Positions 17,089 to 26,185 of a stretch of 64,000 nt of DNA are shown here, one piece after another (position 1 is the first letter of the stretch; every line of letters begins with the position of its first letter). The notes below the pieces were generated by a model, which worked only from the letters and a program-made list of their open reading frames with translations, made no database searches and had not been told where the DNA came from. The stretch lies in NCBI RefSeq assembly GCF_003259955.1, contig NZ_QLMK01000002.1:1-64000 (forward strand), in the 5' to 3' direction. The stretch comes from Falsochrobactrum ovis. GTDB taxonomy: Bacteria; Pseudomonadota; Alphaproteobacteria; Rhizobiales; Rhizobiaceae. The position numbers and the translations under genes were made by a program.

Positions 17089-17942
17089 GCGAGATTGTCC
17101 TCGAAGCGCGCAATATCAAGCGCGACTATCATGTCGGCGGAGGACTGTTTGGCAAGCCGAAAGTGGTTCATGCCGTCAAGGGTGTAAGCTTCAAAGTAGC
17201 GAAGGGTAAAACGCTCGCGATTGTCGGTGAGTCCGGCTGTGGCAAGTCTACTTTGGCGCGTATATTGACTATGATCGATCCGCAGACCAGCGGCGAGTTG
17301 CTGATTGACGGCAAGGATGTGAATATTGCACGCGATGGACTTACCGCGGAAATGCGCCAACGGGTTCAGATCGTCTTTCAAAACCCGTATGGATCGCTCA
17401 ATCCACGTCAGAAAATTGGCGATGTGCTGGCCGAACCTTTGCTGTTGAATACAAAAATGTCGGCGGCGGAGCGACGCGAAAAAGCGATGGAAATGCTGCT
17501 CAAAGTTGGGCTTGGGCGCGAACATTTCAACCGATATCCACATATGTTCTCAGGTGGACAGCGCCAACGTATCGCTATTGCGCGTTCTTTGATGCTCAAT
17601 CCTAAGCTATTGGTGCTGGATGAGCCTGTATCGGCGCTTGACCTATCTGTGCAGGCACAGGTGCTCAATCTGCTTTCGGATCTGCAGGAAGAATTTGATC
17701 TGACCTATGTGTTTATCAGTCACGATCTTTCGGTGGTTCGTTATATCGCCGATGATGTGATGGTCATGTATTTCGGCGAGGTCGTCGAATATGGATCACG
17801 GGATGAAGTCTTCAACAACCCTCAGCACGACTACACCAAGAAGCTGTTTTCTGCCACACCGCGTGCTGATGTTGATGCCATTCGCGCCCGCGTAGAAGCG
17901 CGGACGAGAATTAAGGCCCAAACAGCTGTAGTTCACGCTTGA
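17085..17942 (+). CDS. dppF: Dipeptide ABC importer, ATPase DppF
   Basis: A 285-residue nucleotide-binding subunit overlapping dppD by four bases (ATGA). Walker A GESGCGKS lies at 48-55, signature FSGGQRQR, Walker B LLVLDEPVSALD and H-loop ISHDLSVV. The N-terminal LARNIKRDYHVGGGLFGK-type extension seen in DppF/OppF proteins is present (EARNIKRDYHVGGGLFGKPK). It is the last gene of the operon and is followed at once by a terminator. Confidence 0.92.
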   Translation: MSEIVLEARNIKRDYHVGGGLFGKPKVVHAVKGVSFKVAKGKTLAIVGESGCGKSTLARILTMIDPQTSGELLIDGKDVNIARDGLTAEMRQRVQIVFQNPYGSLNPRQKIGDVLAEPLLLNTKMSAAERREKAMEMLLKVGLGREHFNRYPHMFSGGQRQRIAIARSLMLNPKLLVLDEPVSALDLSVQAQVLNLLSDLQEEFDLTYVFISHDLSVVRYIADDVMVMYFGEVVEYGSRDEVFNNPQHDYTKKLFSATPRADVDAIRARVEARTRIKAQTAVVHA

Positions 17943-17948
17943 ACATTC

Positions 17949-17975
17949 AAAACCCCGTCTTTAGGCGGGGTTTTT
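17949..17975. terminator. Terminator between dpp operon and choV
   Basis: AAAACCCCG pairs with CGGGGTTTT around eight bases, followed by an extra T. Symmetric A and T tracts suit both convergent operons. Confidence 0.9.
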
Positions 17976-17998
17976 CACAATCAGCATTGCCTATTTAT

Positions 17999-19048
17999 TT
18001 ATTGAAGGGCGCGGCGTTGGTGCCAGGCCAGAGCCCGGACAATATCATCGGCAGCAATTTTTCCGATGATCGCACCGTTTTGCACAATGCCAACATCTCC
18101 GCCGGTATTGGCGATAGCGTCCAGCAAATCCCTTACCATCGTTTCCGGTTGTGCGGTGGCTGCAAATGGGCGTGGTTGGGCATTGCGATCAAACGGGATC
18201 ATAATATCGCCAGCGCGTAGAACACCAAGAGGGTTCATATGAGCAACGAAATCCGCCACATAGTCATTTGCTGGCTGTAGTAGGATTTGTTGCGGTGTGC
18301 CGCATTGCACTATATGCCCGCCTTCCAAAATCGCGATGCGATTTCCGATTTTCATGGCTTCATCGAGGTCATGGCTGACAAAGACAATAGTTTTTCTTAA
18401 GCGGTTTTGCAGAGCTAACAGTTCATCTTGAAGCCGGGTACGGATCAACGGGTCGAGCGCTGAAAAAGGCTCGTCCATCAATAGTATGGGCGCTCCCGTC
18501 GCAAAAGCACGGGCGAGGCCGACGCGTTGTTGCATTCCGCCTGAAAGTTCACTTACCTTGTGTTTGGCCCAGTCTTGAAGGCCAACCAATTCGAGCTGTT
18601 GGCGGGCATGAGAAAGTCGTTCCTCTTTTTTGATCCCCGATAGTTCAAGACCGAATGCGACATTCTCTTCTACGGTGCGCCAAGGTAAAAGGCTGAATTG
18701 CTGGAATACCATCGATACGAGTTCTGTGCGTAGATAACGCAGCGTTTTTCGGTTCGCGCTGCCGACATCTATCGAGCGTTCGCCGTCACGAATGAGGACC
18801 CGACCCCGAGAAATCGGATTGAGAGAGTTGATCGCTCGCAACAAGGTAGATTTTCCGGACCCTGACAGTCCCATTAAAACCAGTATCTCACCTTCCTGAA
18901 TGTGGAGGGTACAATCATGAACACCAAGAACATGGCCGCAATCGGCTTGGATTTGTGAGCGTGAAGCCCCCCGGTCTGCCAGTTTTAGAGCTGTATGGGC
19001 ATTGTCGCCGAAAATTATGCTGACGTCTTCAATAGCTATCATAGTCAT
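17999..19048 (-). CDS. choV: Choline/betaine ABC importer, ATPase ChoV
   Basis: A 349-residue ProV-type ATPase. Walker A is GLSGSGKST, signature ELSGGMQQR, Walker B ILLMDEPFSALDP, H-loop VSHDLDEA. The N-terminal insertion (GASRSQIQADCGHVLGVHD) before Walker A is typical of choline importer ATPases. The C-terminal 80 residues form a reduced CBS-like regulatory part (DVGIVQNGAIIGKIAADDIV). It is the last gene of choXWV, starting 12 bp after choW ends. Choline taken up is usually oxidised to glycine betaine or used for phosphatidylcholine. Confidence 0.92.
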   Translation of the reverse strand: MTMIAIEDVSIIFGDNAHTALKLADRGASRSQIQADCGHVLGVHDCTLHIQEGEILVLMGLSGSGKSTLLRAINSLNPISRGRVLIRDGERSIDVGSANRKTLRYLRTELVSMVFQQFSLLPWRTVEENVAFGLELSGIKKEERLSHARQQLELVGLQDWAKHKVSELSGGMQQRVGLARAFATGAPILLMDEPFSALDPLIRTRLQDELLALQNRLRKTIVFVSHDLDEAMKIGNRIAILEGGHIVQCGTPQQILLQPANDYVADFVAHMNPLGVLRAGDIMIPFDRNAQPRPFAATAQPETMVRDLLDAIANTGGDVGIVQNGAIIGKIAADDIVRALAWHQRRALQ

Positions 19049-19060
19049 CGTAACTGATCC

Positions 19061-19897
19061 CTATTTCTCACGTCCGGCACGGAATATTCGATCCAAAATG
19101 ATCGCTACCACCACGATGACGAGACCAGCCTCGAAACCAAGTGCTGTGTTGACAGAATTGAGCGCGCGGACGACCGGAACGCCGAGCCCATCGGCACCGA
19201 CCAGAGCCGCAATGACCACCATCGATAAGGACAGCATGATCGTTTGTGTCAGTCCCGCCAAAATTTGCGGCATCGCACAGGGCAGCTCGATTTTCCATAA
19301 AAGTTGCCATCGGGATGCGCCGAAGGCTTCCGCAGCTTCTTTCAAAGAAGAGGGTGTGGAAGAAATCCCCAAATGGGTGAGGCGTACCGGTGCTGGAAGC
19401 ACAAACACGGCGGTAGCCAAGAGCCCTGGTACCATGCCAATACCGAAAAAGACTATTGCCGGAATAAGATAAACAAAGGTGGGTAGCGTCTGCATTAAGT
19501 CGAGAACGGGGCGCATTGCAGCATAAAGCGCAGGCCGGTGGGCTGCAGCGATTCCCAGCGGCACCCCAATCGCCATACACAGCACACAGGCGGACAAGAC
19601 GAGGGTTAATGTCTCAAGTGTTCGATCCCAATAGCCCTGATTAAGGATAAAGAGAAAACCAATAATTGTAAGGATTACCACTGAGAGGCGCTGTTGGATC
19701 AACCAGGCGATAATTGCAAATAAACTTATCAGCAACAGCGGAGGCGGCAATTGGAGAACGTAGAGCAGGGCATCAATCATGCTCTGCATAATTGATGCAA
19801 GCGTATCGAAAAAACCGCCCATATTATTGGTCAACCAATCAACCACCGTTTTGGCTGTAGGTCCCACCGGAATTTTATAATCCGTCAACCAGTTCAA
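19061..19897 (-). CDS. choW: Choline/betaine ABC importer, permease ChoW
   Basis: A 278-residue ProW-type permease with an N-terminal amphipathic segment (MNWLTDYKIPVGPTAKTVV) and about six membrane helices. The EAA loop is SSLKEAAEAFGASRWQLLWKIELP (read as two parts). The frame begins with TTG at 19897; no better ATG or GTG is visible close by. The gene sits between choX and choV. Confidence 0.9.
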   Translation of the reverse strand: MNWLTDYKIPVGPTAKTVVDWLTNNMGGFFDTLASIMQSMIDALLYVLQLPPPLLLISLFAIIAWLIQQRLSVVILTIIGFLFILNQGYWDRTLETLTLVLSACVLCMAIGVPLGIAAAHRPALYAAMRPVLDLMQTLPTFVYLIPAIVFFGIGMVPGLLATAVFVLPAPVRLTHLGISSTPSSLKEAAEAFGASRWQLLWKIELPCAMPQILAGLTQTIMLSLSMVVIAALVGADGLGVPVVRALNSVNTALGFEAGLVIVVVAIILDRIFRAGREK

Positions 19898-19971
19898 CGA
19901 TCAGGTCCCCGCGGTGAATTGAATATAAGTTATTCCAAGATGGGCGCTAAGGTAACGCCCATCTCAATGGG

Positions 19972-20943
19972 CTAGAGACCAAGCGCTTCCCTGACGGCGG
20001 GTAGTCCCTCTTTACCGTCGACCGTCGTAACTCCATCAAGCCATTGATCAAGCACTGTAGGATTGGCTTTTAGCCATTCGGATGCAGCCTTGGCAGGCAT
20101 CTCACCATCGTCAAGGATTTTTCCCATGATTTCATTTTCCATCTCAAGTTGGAACTCGAGGTTCATGAGAAACTTGCCGACATTTGGGCATTCTTGAGCG
20201 TAGCCAGCGCGAACGTTTGTTTCAACAGTAGCGCCGCCTAAGTCGGGTCCAAAAAATTCGTCGCCCCCGCTCAGATATGCAATGTCGAAGCGCTTATTCA
20301 TCGGGTGGGGTTCCCAAGCCAGAAATACGATGGGTTCTTTATTTCTGACATTTCTGCCGACCTGGGCGAGCATGCCTTGCTCTGACGATTCAGCCAGGTC
20401 AAAAGATTTAAGGCCGAAGGCATCTTGATTAATCATATCAAGGATCAAGCGGTTACCGTCATTACCGGGTTCGATACCATAGATTTTGCCACCCAGTTGG
20501 TCTTTGAAACTGGCAATATCTTTGAAATCCTTCAACCCGGCATCATAGGTATATTGGGGGACGGCAAGCGTATATTTTGCACCGGTTAAATTCGTGCGCA
20601 ATGTTTCTACAGTTTTATCGTCGAGATATGGCTGCAAATCAGCGGTCATGGAAGGATTCCAATAACCGAGAAACACATCAATGTCTTTTTTGCTCAACGA
20701 TGCATAGGTCACCGGAACAGAAAGAACTTTGATATCGGTCTTATATCCCAGTCCTTTAAGAATTTCGGTTGCAACCGCTGTGGTGGATGTAATGTCTGTC
20801 CAACCCACATCGGAAAATCTAACCGTGGAACAGCTTTCAGGTTCTGCGGCCAAACTGGGTGTCGGGAAGGCTGTGAGGATTGCAGCAGTCAAGGCAACGG
20901 TGCCTAGTGCGCCTTTGAGTGGTGGCATCAATTCGAGCTCCAT
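19972..20943 (-). CDS. choX: Choline-binding periplasmic protein ChoX
   Basis: A 323-residue OpuAC/ProX-family substrate-binding protein with a signal peptide of about 32 residues ending PSLAAEP. The mature part holds RFSDVGWTDITSTT, FLGYWNPSM, a YGIEPGNDGNR segment and FLAWEPHPMN. Trp and Tyr residues in these motifs form the aromatic box for choline in Sinorhizobium ChoX, and they appear conserved. The ATG has GGAG seven bases upstream. It is the first gene of choXWV. Confidence 0.93.
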   Translation of the reverse strand: MELELMPPLKGALGTVALTAAILTAFPTPSLAAEPESCSTVRFSDVGWTDITSTTAVATEILKGLGYKTDIKVLSVPVTYASLSKKDIDVFLGYWNPSMTADLQPYLDDKTVETLRTNLTGAKYTLAVPQYTYDAGLKDFKDIASFKDQLGGKIYGIEPGNDGNRLILDMINQDAFGLKSFDLAESSEQGMLAQVGRNVRNKEPIVFLAWEPHPMNKRFDIAYLSGGDEFFGPDLGGATVETNVRAGYAQECPNVGKFLMNLEFQLEMENEIMGKILDDGEMPAKAASEWLKANPTVLDQWLDGVTTVDGKEGLPAVREALGL

Positions 20944-21310
20944 TTAACTCTCCATTTACCGGGCCGATTTTACGGTTGTAGTTGTTGTTCCCGGTTCCCG
21001 CTTCTAGCAAACATCAAAAATATCATCATTCGTGTATCTTAGCGGCAAGAACTTTTCTAAATACGACGCAGATGGAACAAGTCTCTTTTTGAGCGACTGT
21101 TTGCTACATATCGTGTGGTGAAAGTGAGGCTGATGTCAGCCCGAACTGGCCATGTTACGGATTGAAGGTCGTCTTTCAACCCATGTGCTGTAAAAACCTA
21201 CGATAATTTTATTTCTATGTCATTCTTGGTTGTCGAAATCATTCCTCCATTCTATGTGTCTATCGTAAAATATGATGGCAATTGGCGGGTAGTTGGAAGG
21301 ATTGGTAATC
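20944..21310. promoter_or_regulatory. Divergent control region between choX and DUF2333 gene
   Basis: About 370 bases without a gene. The part next to choX should hold the cho promoter. I see no clear operator such as a BetI site and no riboswitch. AT-rich patches occur near 21000-21060 and 21190-21270. Confidence 0.4.
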
Positions 21311-22567
21311 GTGTGGAATGCAGTGCAAAGCGTCGTTTCCTTCCTTGGACGATTGATCGTCGCTCTCGCCCGATTAATAGCGGTGCCTTTGAGTGCGCTA
21401 TGGCGTGTTTTTTTACGGTTAGGAAATCTGTGGAAGATTGCAATTGTCTTGGCCGTTATAGGCTTTGGCGGGTTGTACGGATATTTTATTTGGCAGACTC
21501 AGGTTTGGACCAATTTCAATCCGGACTATCCCGATAAGTATAGTTACAAAACAGCCACGACCCCCGGTGAGGCTCTAGAGATTAGCGCATCACCATCATT
21601 GGACGAGCCTGTCAGCCCAGCTCTCAATGCTGAAGATAAGCCTAACGGAGAAGCTAACGGCGGTGCATTGGCGACGGGGACGCCATCCAGTGAAACCGCG
21701 AGGTCAGTGCAATCTGAACCCGTGCAGGCGGCAAAGACAATAAGTGCAGGGCGGAAATGTTCGCCTTCGGCCTTGGCAGATTTTGCTGCAGAATTGACGG
21801 ATTTCAATGTAAACCAAAATGCATGGATTTCATCCATGTTATTGTATAAGCTTGGTTTTTTTGGTCTTTCCTGGGATCGTACGCCGTTTCTGGACAATAA
21901 AGCGTCGTTCCAGCGGGGTATTAATTCAGCGGTTCGTCGGACCGCGATTGAGTTGGTCGACAATATTGGCCGGTTGCGCGGCACTTCTCAGATAGATAGC
22001 GACCTCCAAAAGGCGCGTGGCAATCTGCAATTCGCCGAAGATGCTTGGTATTTCGGGCTTAATCCTTTTGGCCCCAAAACGCCGACGCCTAGTTACTATC
22101 GGTCGGCAGCCAAAGATTTGCGTGCCTTCAACGCGCGGTTGGAAAACTGTCAGGCTACTTTTGATGCCCGTGCAGATAATTTGATTCAATTTGTTGATCG
22201 TATTGCCAGTGATTTGGGATCAACATCAGCAATCCTCAAAGATAGAGCGGAAAATCACCATGCTGGATGGTTCGATACCCGAGCCGATGACCGCTTCTGG
22301 TTCGCCTATGGTCAGCTTTATGCCTATTATGGGTTGCTGCGTGCTGCACATTCAGACTTCCGAGGTGTCTTGGCAGAAAAACACCTAGATGGTGTTTGGG
22401 ATGAAATGGAAGCGCAGTTGCGCTCTGCTCTTAATATGCGTCCATTTATTGTTTCCAATGGCAATCCCGATGCATGGATAACGCCTTCTCATTTAACCAC
22501 TATGGGTTTTTATATTCTTCGTGTGAGATCGAACCTAGTGGATATAAAGCAGGTTCTGGAGCGTTGA
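21311..22567 (+). CDS. DUF2333 family membrane protein
   Basis: About 418 residues from the GTG at 21311, which has AAGGA nine bases upstream; an in-frame TTG at 21293 would add six residues. An N-terminal amphipathic segment precedes one strong membrane helix (LWKIAIVLAVIGFGGLYGYFIW), then a low-complexity Ser/Ala/Glu-rich linker (about residues 80-140), then a folded periplasmic domain with GLSWDRTPFLDN, AIELVDNIGRLRGTSQID and FWFAYGQLYAYYGLL. This matches DUF2333, whose role is unknown. The next gene starts seven bases later, so the two are probably co-transcribed. Confidence 0.85.
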   Translation: MWNAVQSVVSFLGRLIVALARLIAVPLSALWRVFLRLGNLWKIAIVLAVIGFGGLYGYFIWQTQVWTNFNPDYPDKYSYKTATTPGEALEISASPSLDEPVSPALNAEDKPNGEANGGALATGTPSSETARSVQSEPVQAAKTISAGRKCSPSALADFAAELTDFNVNQNAWISSMLLYKLGFFGLSWDRTPFLDNKASFQRGINSAVRRTAIELVDNIGRLRGTSQIDSDLQKARGNLQFAEDAWYFGLNPFGPKTPTPSYYRSAAKDLRAFNARLENCQATFDARADNLIQFVDRIASDLGSTSAILKDRAENHHAGWFDTRADDRFWFAYGQLYAYYGLLRAAHSDFRGVLAEKHLDGVWDEMEAQLRSALNMRPFIVSNGNPDAWITPSHLTTMGFYILRVRSNLVDIKQVLER

Positions 22568-22573
22568 TCTTTC

Positions 22574-23536
22574 ATGGAATTGCCTTCGCTTTTACGTCAG
22601 GCGGTAGATCAATCGCTTGAGGGCGTACCGCTTGCTGACCTTAAACGCGCTTCTGAAATGCTATCGCGGCGTTACCGTGCGGAAGTCCGTGACGGTAAAA
22701 TGCATATTTCCGATCAGCTTGCAGCGCAGGCCTATCTGGCAGCGCGCTTGCCAGCAACCTTTGCGGCAGTGCGCGCTAGCTTTGAAAGTGTTGCAGAAAT
22801 TTGCGCGGATTTTTCGCCCAAATCCATGCTTGATGTCGGTTCAGGACCGGGGACAGCTCTATGGGCTGCAAAAGATTGTTGGTCAGGTCTCGCATCTGCA
22901 ACATTGGTTGAAGCAAGTCCTGCAATTCGAGCTTTAGGGCAACGTCTGGCCGTTAATATTGGCGTGGAAACGGATTGGCGCGCAGGCAATCTGGTTAAGG
23001 AAAAACTAGAGTTTAATAAAGCGGACTTGGTGACAATAACCTATGTCTTGGATGAGCTCGAGCAGGTGGAGAGGTCGGCTCTTATTGAACAGCTCTGGGC
23101 ATCTACGCAGCATTTACTACTAATTGTCGAGCCGGGCACCCCAGCGGGGTGGGAGCGAATTCTTGCTGCGCGGAAAATTTTGATTGAGCGCGGCGCAAAA
23201 ATTGCAGCCCCTTGCACACATCACGCAAATTGTCCGATTTTAGCACCCGATTGGTGTCATTTTTCACGCCGTGTGGCGCGAAGTAAAATTCATCGTTTGA
23301 CCAAAAGCGCGGAAGTTCCGTGGGAAGATGAAAAATTTATCTATCTGGCAGCGGCGCGCGATAATATCGGTTCAGCTACTGCCCGTGTAATCGCGCCCCC
23401 GCGCATTGGCGGAGGTAAAGTCAGCTTGAAGCTTTGTCAGCAGGATGGTTCGGTCAAAGAAAGCCTGCTCACCAAACGGGACGGAGAGGTTTTCCGCTGG
23501 GCGCGTCGCGCTGATTGGGGCGATGTTCGCTTATGA
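22574..23536 (+). CDS. Rsm22-family small-subunit methyltransferase-like protein
   Basis: A 320-residue protein with a SAM-binding motif LDVGSGPGTALWAA at about 93-106. A later Cys cluster, CTHHANCPILAPDWCHFSRR (with further Cys near the end), resembles the iron-sulfur site described for Rsm22/METTL17 proteins. The family associates with the ribosomal small subunit, and in mitochondria it works in assembly rather than as a proven methylase. The last six bases overlap the end of the convergent MFS gene. Confidence 0.87.
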   Translation: MELPSLLRQAVDQSLEGVPLADLKRASEMLSRRYRAEVRDGKMHISDQLAAQAYLAARLPATFAAVRASFESVAEICADFSPKSMLDVGSGPGTALWAAKDCWSGLASATLVEASPAIRALGQRLAVNIGVETDWRAGNLVKEKLEFNKADLVTITYVLDELEQVERSALIEQLWASTQHLLLIVEPGTPAGWERILAARKILIERGAKIAAPCTHHANCPILAPDWCHFSRRVARSKIHRLTKSAEVPWEDEKFIYLAAARDNIGSATARVIAPPRIGGGKVSLKLCQQDGSVKESLLTKRDGEVFRWARRADWGDVRL

Positions 23537-24832
23537 TGGCTGCAAAGCAGGGCGAATATCGGCGGGACGCTTTAGCAGGAAAACAAGTGTGGCAGCCGCG
23601 ACACACATTGCCCCGGCTAGAATGAGTGCGGGCATATAGCTGTCATAATCGGTGCGAACATAGCCAGCGAAAGCTGCAGCGGCGGCTGCGCCAACTTGGT
23701 GACCTGTAAAAATCCAACCAAACACTATTCCCGCTTTTTCCGGTCCAAAACGTTCGGCTGCAAGTTTCACTGTGGGCGGAACGGTCGCAACCCAATCAAG
23801 GCCATAAAAGGCTGCGAAAAGAGCAAGTTCATAGACTGAGAAGTCAGTGAATGTCAGATAGATCAGAGACAGACCGCGTAGTGCATAGAACCAAAACAGC
23901 AGCCAGCGATTGTCAAAACGATCGGTAAGCCAGCCCGACCCGATAGTGCCGATAAGGTCAAATGCACCGATAACCGCCAGAATGCCAGCCGCGCCGGTCG
24001 GAATAATTCCAAAATCCCCACAAAGTGCAATCCAATGGGTTTGAATAAGACCATTGGTTGAAAAGCCACAAACAAAGAAAGTTACAAAAAGCACCCAAAA
24101 TGTTTTGGTTTTTGAAGCTTGGGCCAAAGTAACCAGAGGCGAAGCCAGCATCGCAGCAAATGATTTTTTGGGTTCCGGTACGCTTATCGGTGCGGTTCGG
24201 CCATAAGGCTTCAGGCCCAAATCTGCCGGGTTGTCGCGGATGAACAAAGTCACCAGCAAGAGCGATGCAAGCAAAAAGGCCACCACAATCGCAAGAGCAG
24301 GACGCCATCCGATGTTTTGGCTAACGCTTGCCAGAATAGGCATGAATATGAGCTGACCGGTCGCGGTGCTTGCGGTCATCATTCCTACAACCAGTCCGCG
24401 GCGCTTTTCAAACCAACGTGCCGCCACCGTTGCGCCGAGCACAAGCGCGGTCATGCCTGTTCCCAAACCTATCACGATGCCCCAAAGCACGAGCATATGC
24501 CATTGCTCGGTCATGAACATTGAGCCGATCAGGCCAAGTGAAATCATCATCAAAGCCGCGGTGATCACGTTGCGCAGCCCAAATTGGTTCATGAAAGCGG
24601 CTGCGAATGGGCCCATCAGGCCAAAAAGGACAAGCCGCAGCGCCATGGCGAAGGAAATTTCTGCGTTAGTCCAGCCGAATTCAGCCTGAAGAGGGTCGAT
24701 TAAAATTCCGGCAGATCCCATTGCGGCGGCCGTGGCCAACATTGTGAGGAATGTTATGGCGGCAACAATCCATCCGTAATAAATATTTTTTTGCTCAAGA
24801 AAAGCGGCGAGGCGCGCAGAGATCATTTTCAA
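23531..24832 (-). CDS. MFS transporter, OxlT/monocarboxylate-type
   Basis: A 433-residue protein with 12 membrane helices. The first helices read IYYGWIVAAITFLTMLATAAAMGSAGILIDPL, in parts. Motif GxGxG occurs as GLGTGMTALVLGATVAARWFEKRRG, and later LTDRFDNRW. This layout matches the oxalate:formate/monocarboxylate branch of MFS. The substrate cannot be told from sequence alone. Divergent from the Lrp-type regulator is not the case: both lie on the minus strand, separated by about 120 bp, with the regulator upstream. Confidence 0.85.
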   Translation of the reverse strand: MKMISARLAAFLEQKNIYYGWIVAAITFLTMLATAAAMGSAGILIDPLQAEFGWTNAEISFAMALRLVLFGLMGPFAAAFMNQFGLRNVITAALMMISLGLIGSMFMTEQWHMLVLWGIVIGLGTGMTALVLGATVAARWFEKRRGLVVGMMTASTATGQLIFMPILASVSQNIGWRPALAIVVAFLLASLLLVTLFIRDNPADLGLKPYGRTAPISVPEPKKSFAAMLASPLVTLAQASKTKTFWVLFVTFFVCGFSTNGLIQTHWIALCGDFGIIPTGAAGILAVIGAFDLIGTIGSGWLTDRFDNRWLLFWFYALRGLSLIYLTFTDFSVYELALFAAFYGLDWVATVPPTVKLAAERFGPEKAGIVFGWIFTGHQVGAAAAAAFAGYVRTDYDSYMPALILAGAMCVAAATLVFLLKRPADIRPALQPS

Positions 24833-24952
24833 ATGCTTTCAGATTGGGGCTTTTCTAATATCAGCCCCAACAAGGAAGGTGCAACCATTCTGGTCGACTT
24901 CGTCTGTCATTTAATGGAAATGAGCGCCACAGGCCAATTGCCGCTGGGTTGG

Positions 24953-25417
24953 TCACAAAGTGAGATGAAAACTTTCTTTTATCTCTTCCATAACGGCATA
25001 AGTATGAGATTCCCGCACTCCGGGGAGGGATAGCAGGCCATGGGAAAGAAAACGGCGATAGTGCTCCATATTTGAAACACGGGCCTTGATCAGATAGTCG
25101 AAACCGCCCGCGACCATATGGCATTCAAGGATATCGGGATTATCACGAGTAAAGGCCGAAAAAGTTTCGAATACTTCTGACGTCGTCCGATCCAGTTTTA
25201 TCTCTATGAAGATCAGCATGGAACGGTCGAGTTTTTTTGGGCAAAGCCGTGCTGAATAGCCGATAATATATCCTTCGCGCGTTAAACGTTTCACACGTTC
25301 GGCTGTCGCTGTTTGGGAGAGATTTATGCGATCTGCAAGTTCGGTATTCGACAAACGCCCATTTTCCTGAAGCGCCTGCAGAATATTTCTATCCATCGCA
25401 TCAAGTTGCTTCATCAT
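24953..25417 (-). CDS. Lrp/AsnC-family transcriptional regulator
   Basis: A 154-residue regulator. The N-terminal HTH (LDAMDRNILQALQENGRLSN, then LADRINLSQTATAERVKRL) is followed by the RAM/AsnC ligand domain (FETFSAFTRDNPDILECHMVAG and GFDYLIKARV). It is the branch that includes PutR/BkdR-type local activators, which sense amino acids. It precedes the MFS gene on the same strand; control of that transporter is plausible but unproven. ATGATG at the start leaves one residue of doubt. Confidence 0.9.
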   Translation of the reverse strand: MMKQLDAMDRNILQALQENGRLSNTELADRINLSQTATAERVKRLTREGYIIGYSARLCPKKLDRSMLIFIEIKLDRTTSEVFETFSAFTRDNPDILECHMVAGGFDYLIKARVSNMEHYRRFLSHGLLSLPGVRESHTYAVMEEIKESFHLTL

Positions 25418-25546
25418 TTTCTCCCCGACCGCACTGAGGAACGGCTCTTCCTCTTATATAAATCGAGCAAAATGAATCGGAATTTCAACGGATTGGCAAG
25501 CTAAAAATACAGACCCTGGTGAAACTACTAAGCTATACATGTTTTA

Positions 25547-25720
25547 GTGGTAAACATAAAACATGCAATTATAGGTTGTGTAGCGGGTTTGACTGTGGTA
25601 TTGATGTTGTTGTTACTAAAAGTAATATTGTTCTTATACATTTATGCCGCAAAGCCTTCTGGCTTCTATTGGTGGTGGGTCTTCATCCCGCTCACTACCT
25701 CAGCGTCCTCATTAAGGGCG
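25547..25720 (+). other. Possible small membrane protein or its remnant
   Basis: From a GTG at 25547 the frame reads a basic start (VNIKHA) then two hydrophobic blocks, AIIGCVAGLTVVLMLLLLKV and YWWWVFIPLTT. The WWWVFIPL pattern resembles small phage-type membrane proteins. The frame has no stop before the terminator hairpin at 25722 and continues through it, so a normal gene would not end there. It is either a truncated gene whose 3' end was lost or chance. Confidence 0.25.
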
Positions 25721-25721
25721 A

Positions 25722-25758
25722 GAAAATCCGGGCTAAAGGAACTGCCCGGATTTTCTTT
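25722..25758 (+). terminator. Strong hairpin terminator
   Basis: A perfect 12-bp stem GAAAATCCGGGC with GCCCGGATTTTC (25722-25733 with 25744-25755) and a 10-base loop, followed by TTT. Which transcript it ends is unclear, because no sound gene lies just upstream. Confidence 0.75.
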
Positions 25759-25767
25759 GCTACATTG

Positions 25768-25937
25768 GATGTTGCCCGCCACATGTGATGTTGCCCGCCA
25801 CATGTGATGTTGCCCGCCACATGTGATGTTGCCCGCCACATGTGATGTTGCCCGCCACATGTGATGTTGCCCGCTTCTTGGATGTCACCTGCTTCGTTGG
25901 ATTTCACCGGTTTCGTTGAATGTCGTCCGTTTCATTG
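25768..25937. repeat. Tandem array of nine 18-19 bp units, diverging along its length
   Basis: Five perfect copies of GATGTTGCCCGCCACATGT start at 25768, 25787, 25806, 25825 and 25844. They are followed by four increasingly changed units at 25863 (18 bp), 25881, 25900 and 25919. The last four share TTCGTTG/TTCATTG endings instead of CACATGT. The 19-bp period is not a multiple of three and no gene covers it. This looks like a recently expanded minisatellite growing out of an older, decayed array. Confidence 0.95.
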
Positions 25938-26135
25938 AAGGTCCGCCCAAAGGATGCGCATTCATATAGCGCATTTGGGGGGGCCGTTAGCATAGTCTGA
26001 TAGCTCGCAGAGAATATCCTCCCAAGACAAAGGTGCAGCGGAGCATTTAAGACGCATAATATCTTAGCAACATAACCGAAGATCTCGAATAAGTTTGCTA
26101 TTGCAAGCGTGACACGAGAAGGCTAACACTATGGC

Positions 26136-26183
26136 ATGAAGTTTTCGCGCATTGTCATGAATGGCTGGTGGTGGGTTCGCTAA
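26136..26183 (+). CDS. trpL: trp operon leader peptide TrpL
   Basis: A 15-residue peptide, MKFSRIVMNGWWWVR, with three Trp codons in a row (26166-26174) just before the end. A shorter start at 26157 gives MNGWWWVR. The known Sinorhizobium leader has the same length and WWW placement. When charged tRNA-Trp is scarce, the ribosome stalls on these codons and lets the antiterminator form. It sits 150 bp before trpE(G). Confidence 0.92.
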   Translation: MKFSRIVMNGWWWVR

Positions 26184-26185
26184 AA

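Larger units (their letters stand above)
25418..26135. other. Gene-poor stretch with hairpin and tandem repeats
   Basis: About 720 bases between the Lrp gene and the trp leader. It holds a possible small membrane ORF near 25547, a strong hairpin terminator at 25722-25758, and a nine-unit tandem repeat at 25768-25937. The final 200 bases should hold the trpE(G) promoter. Minus-strand open frames across the repeats (period 19 gives a 19-residue repeat) are chance products of the array. Confidence 0.6.

Noticed and set aside
25666-25907. Two minus-strand open frames with a repeated GGQHHMWRATSHVAGNIT peptide
   Set aside because: They are products of the 19-bp tandem array, which is open in several frames; no start site or family match supports them.
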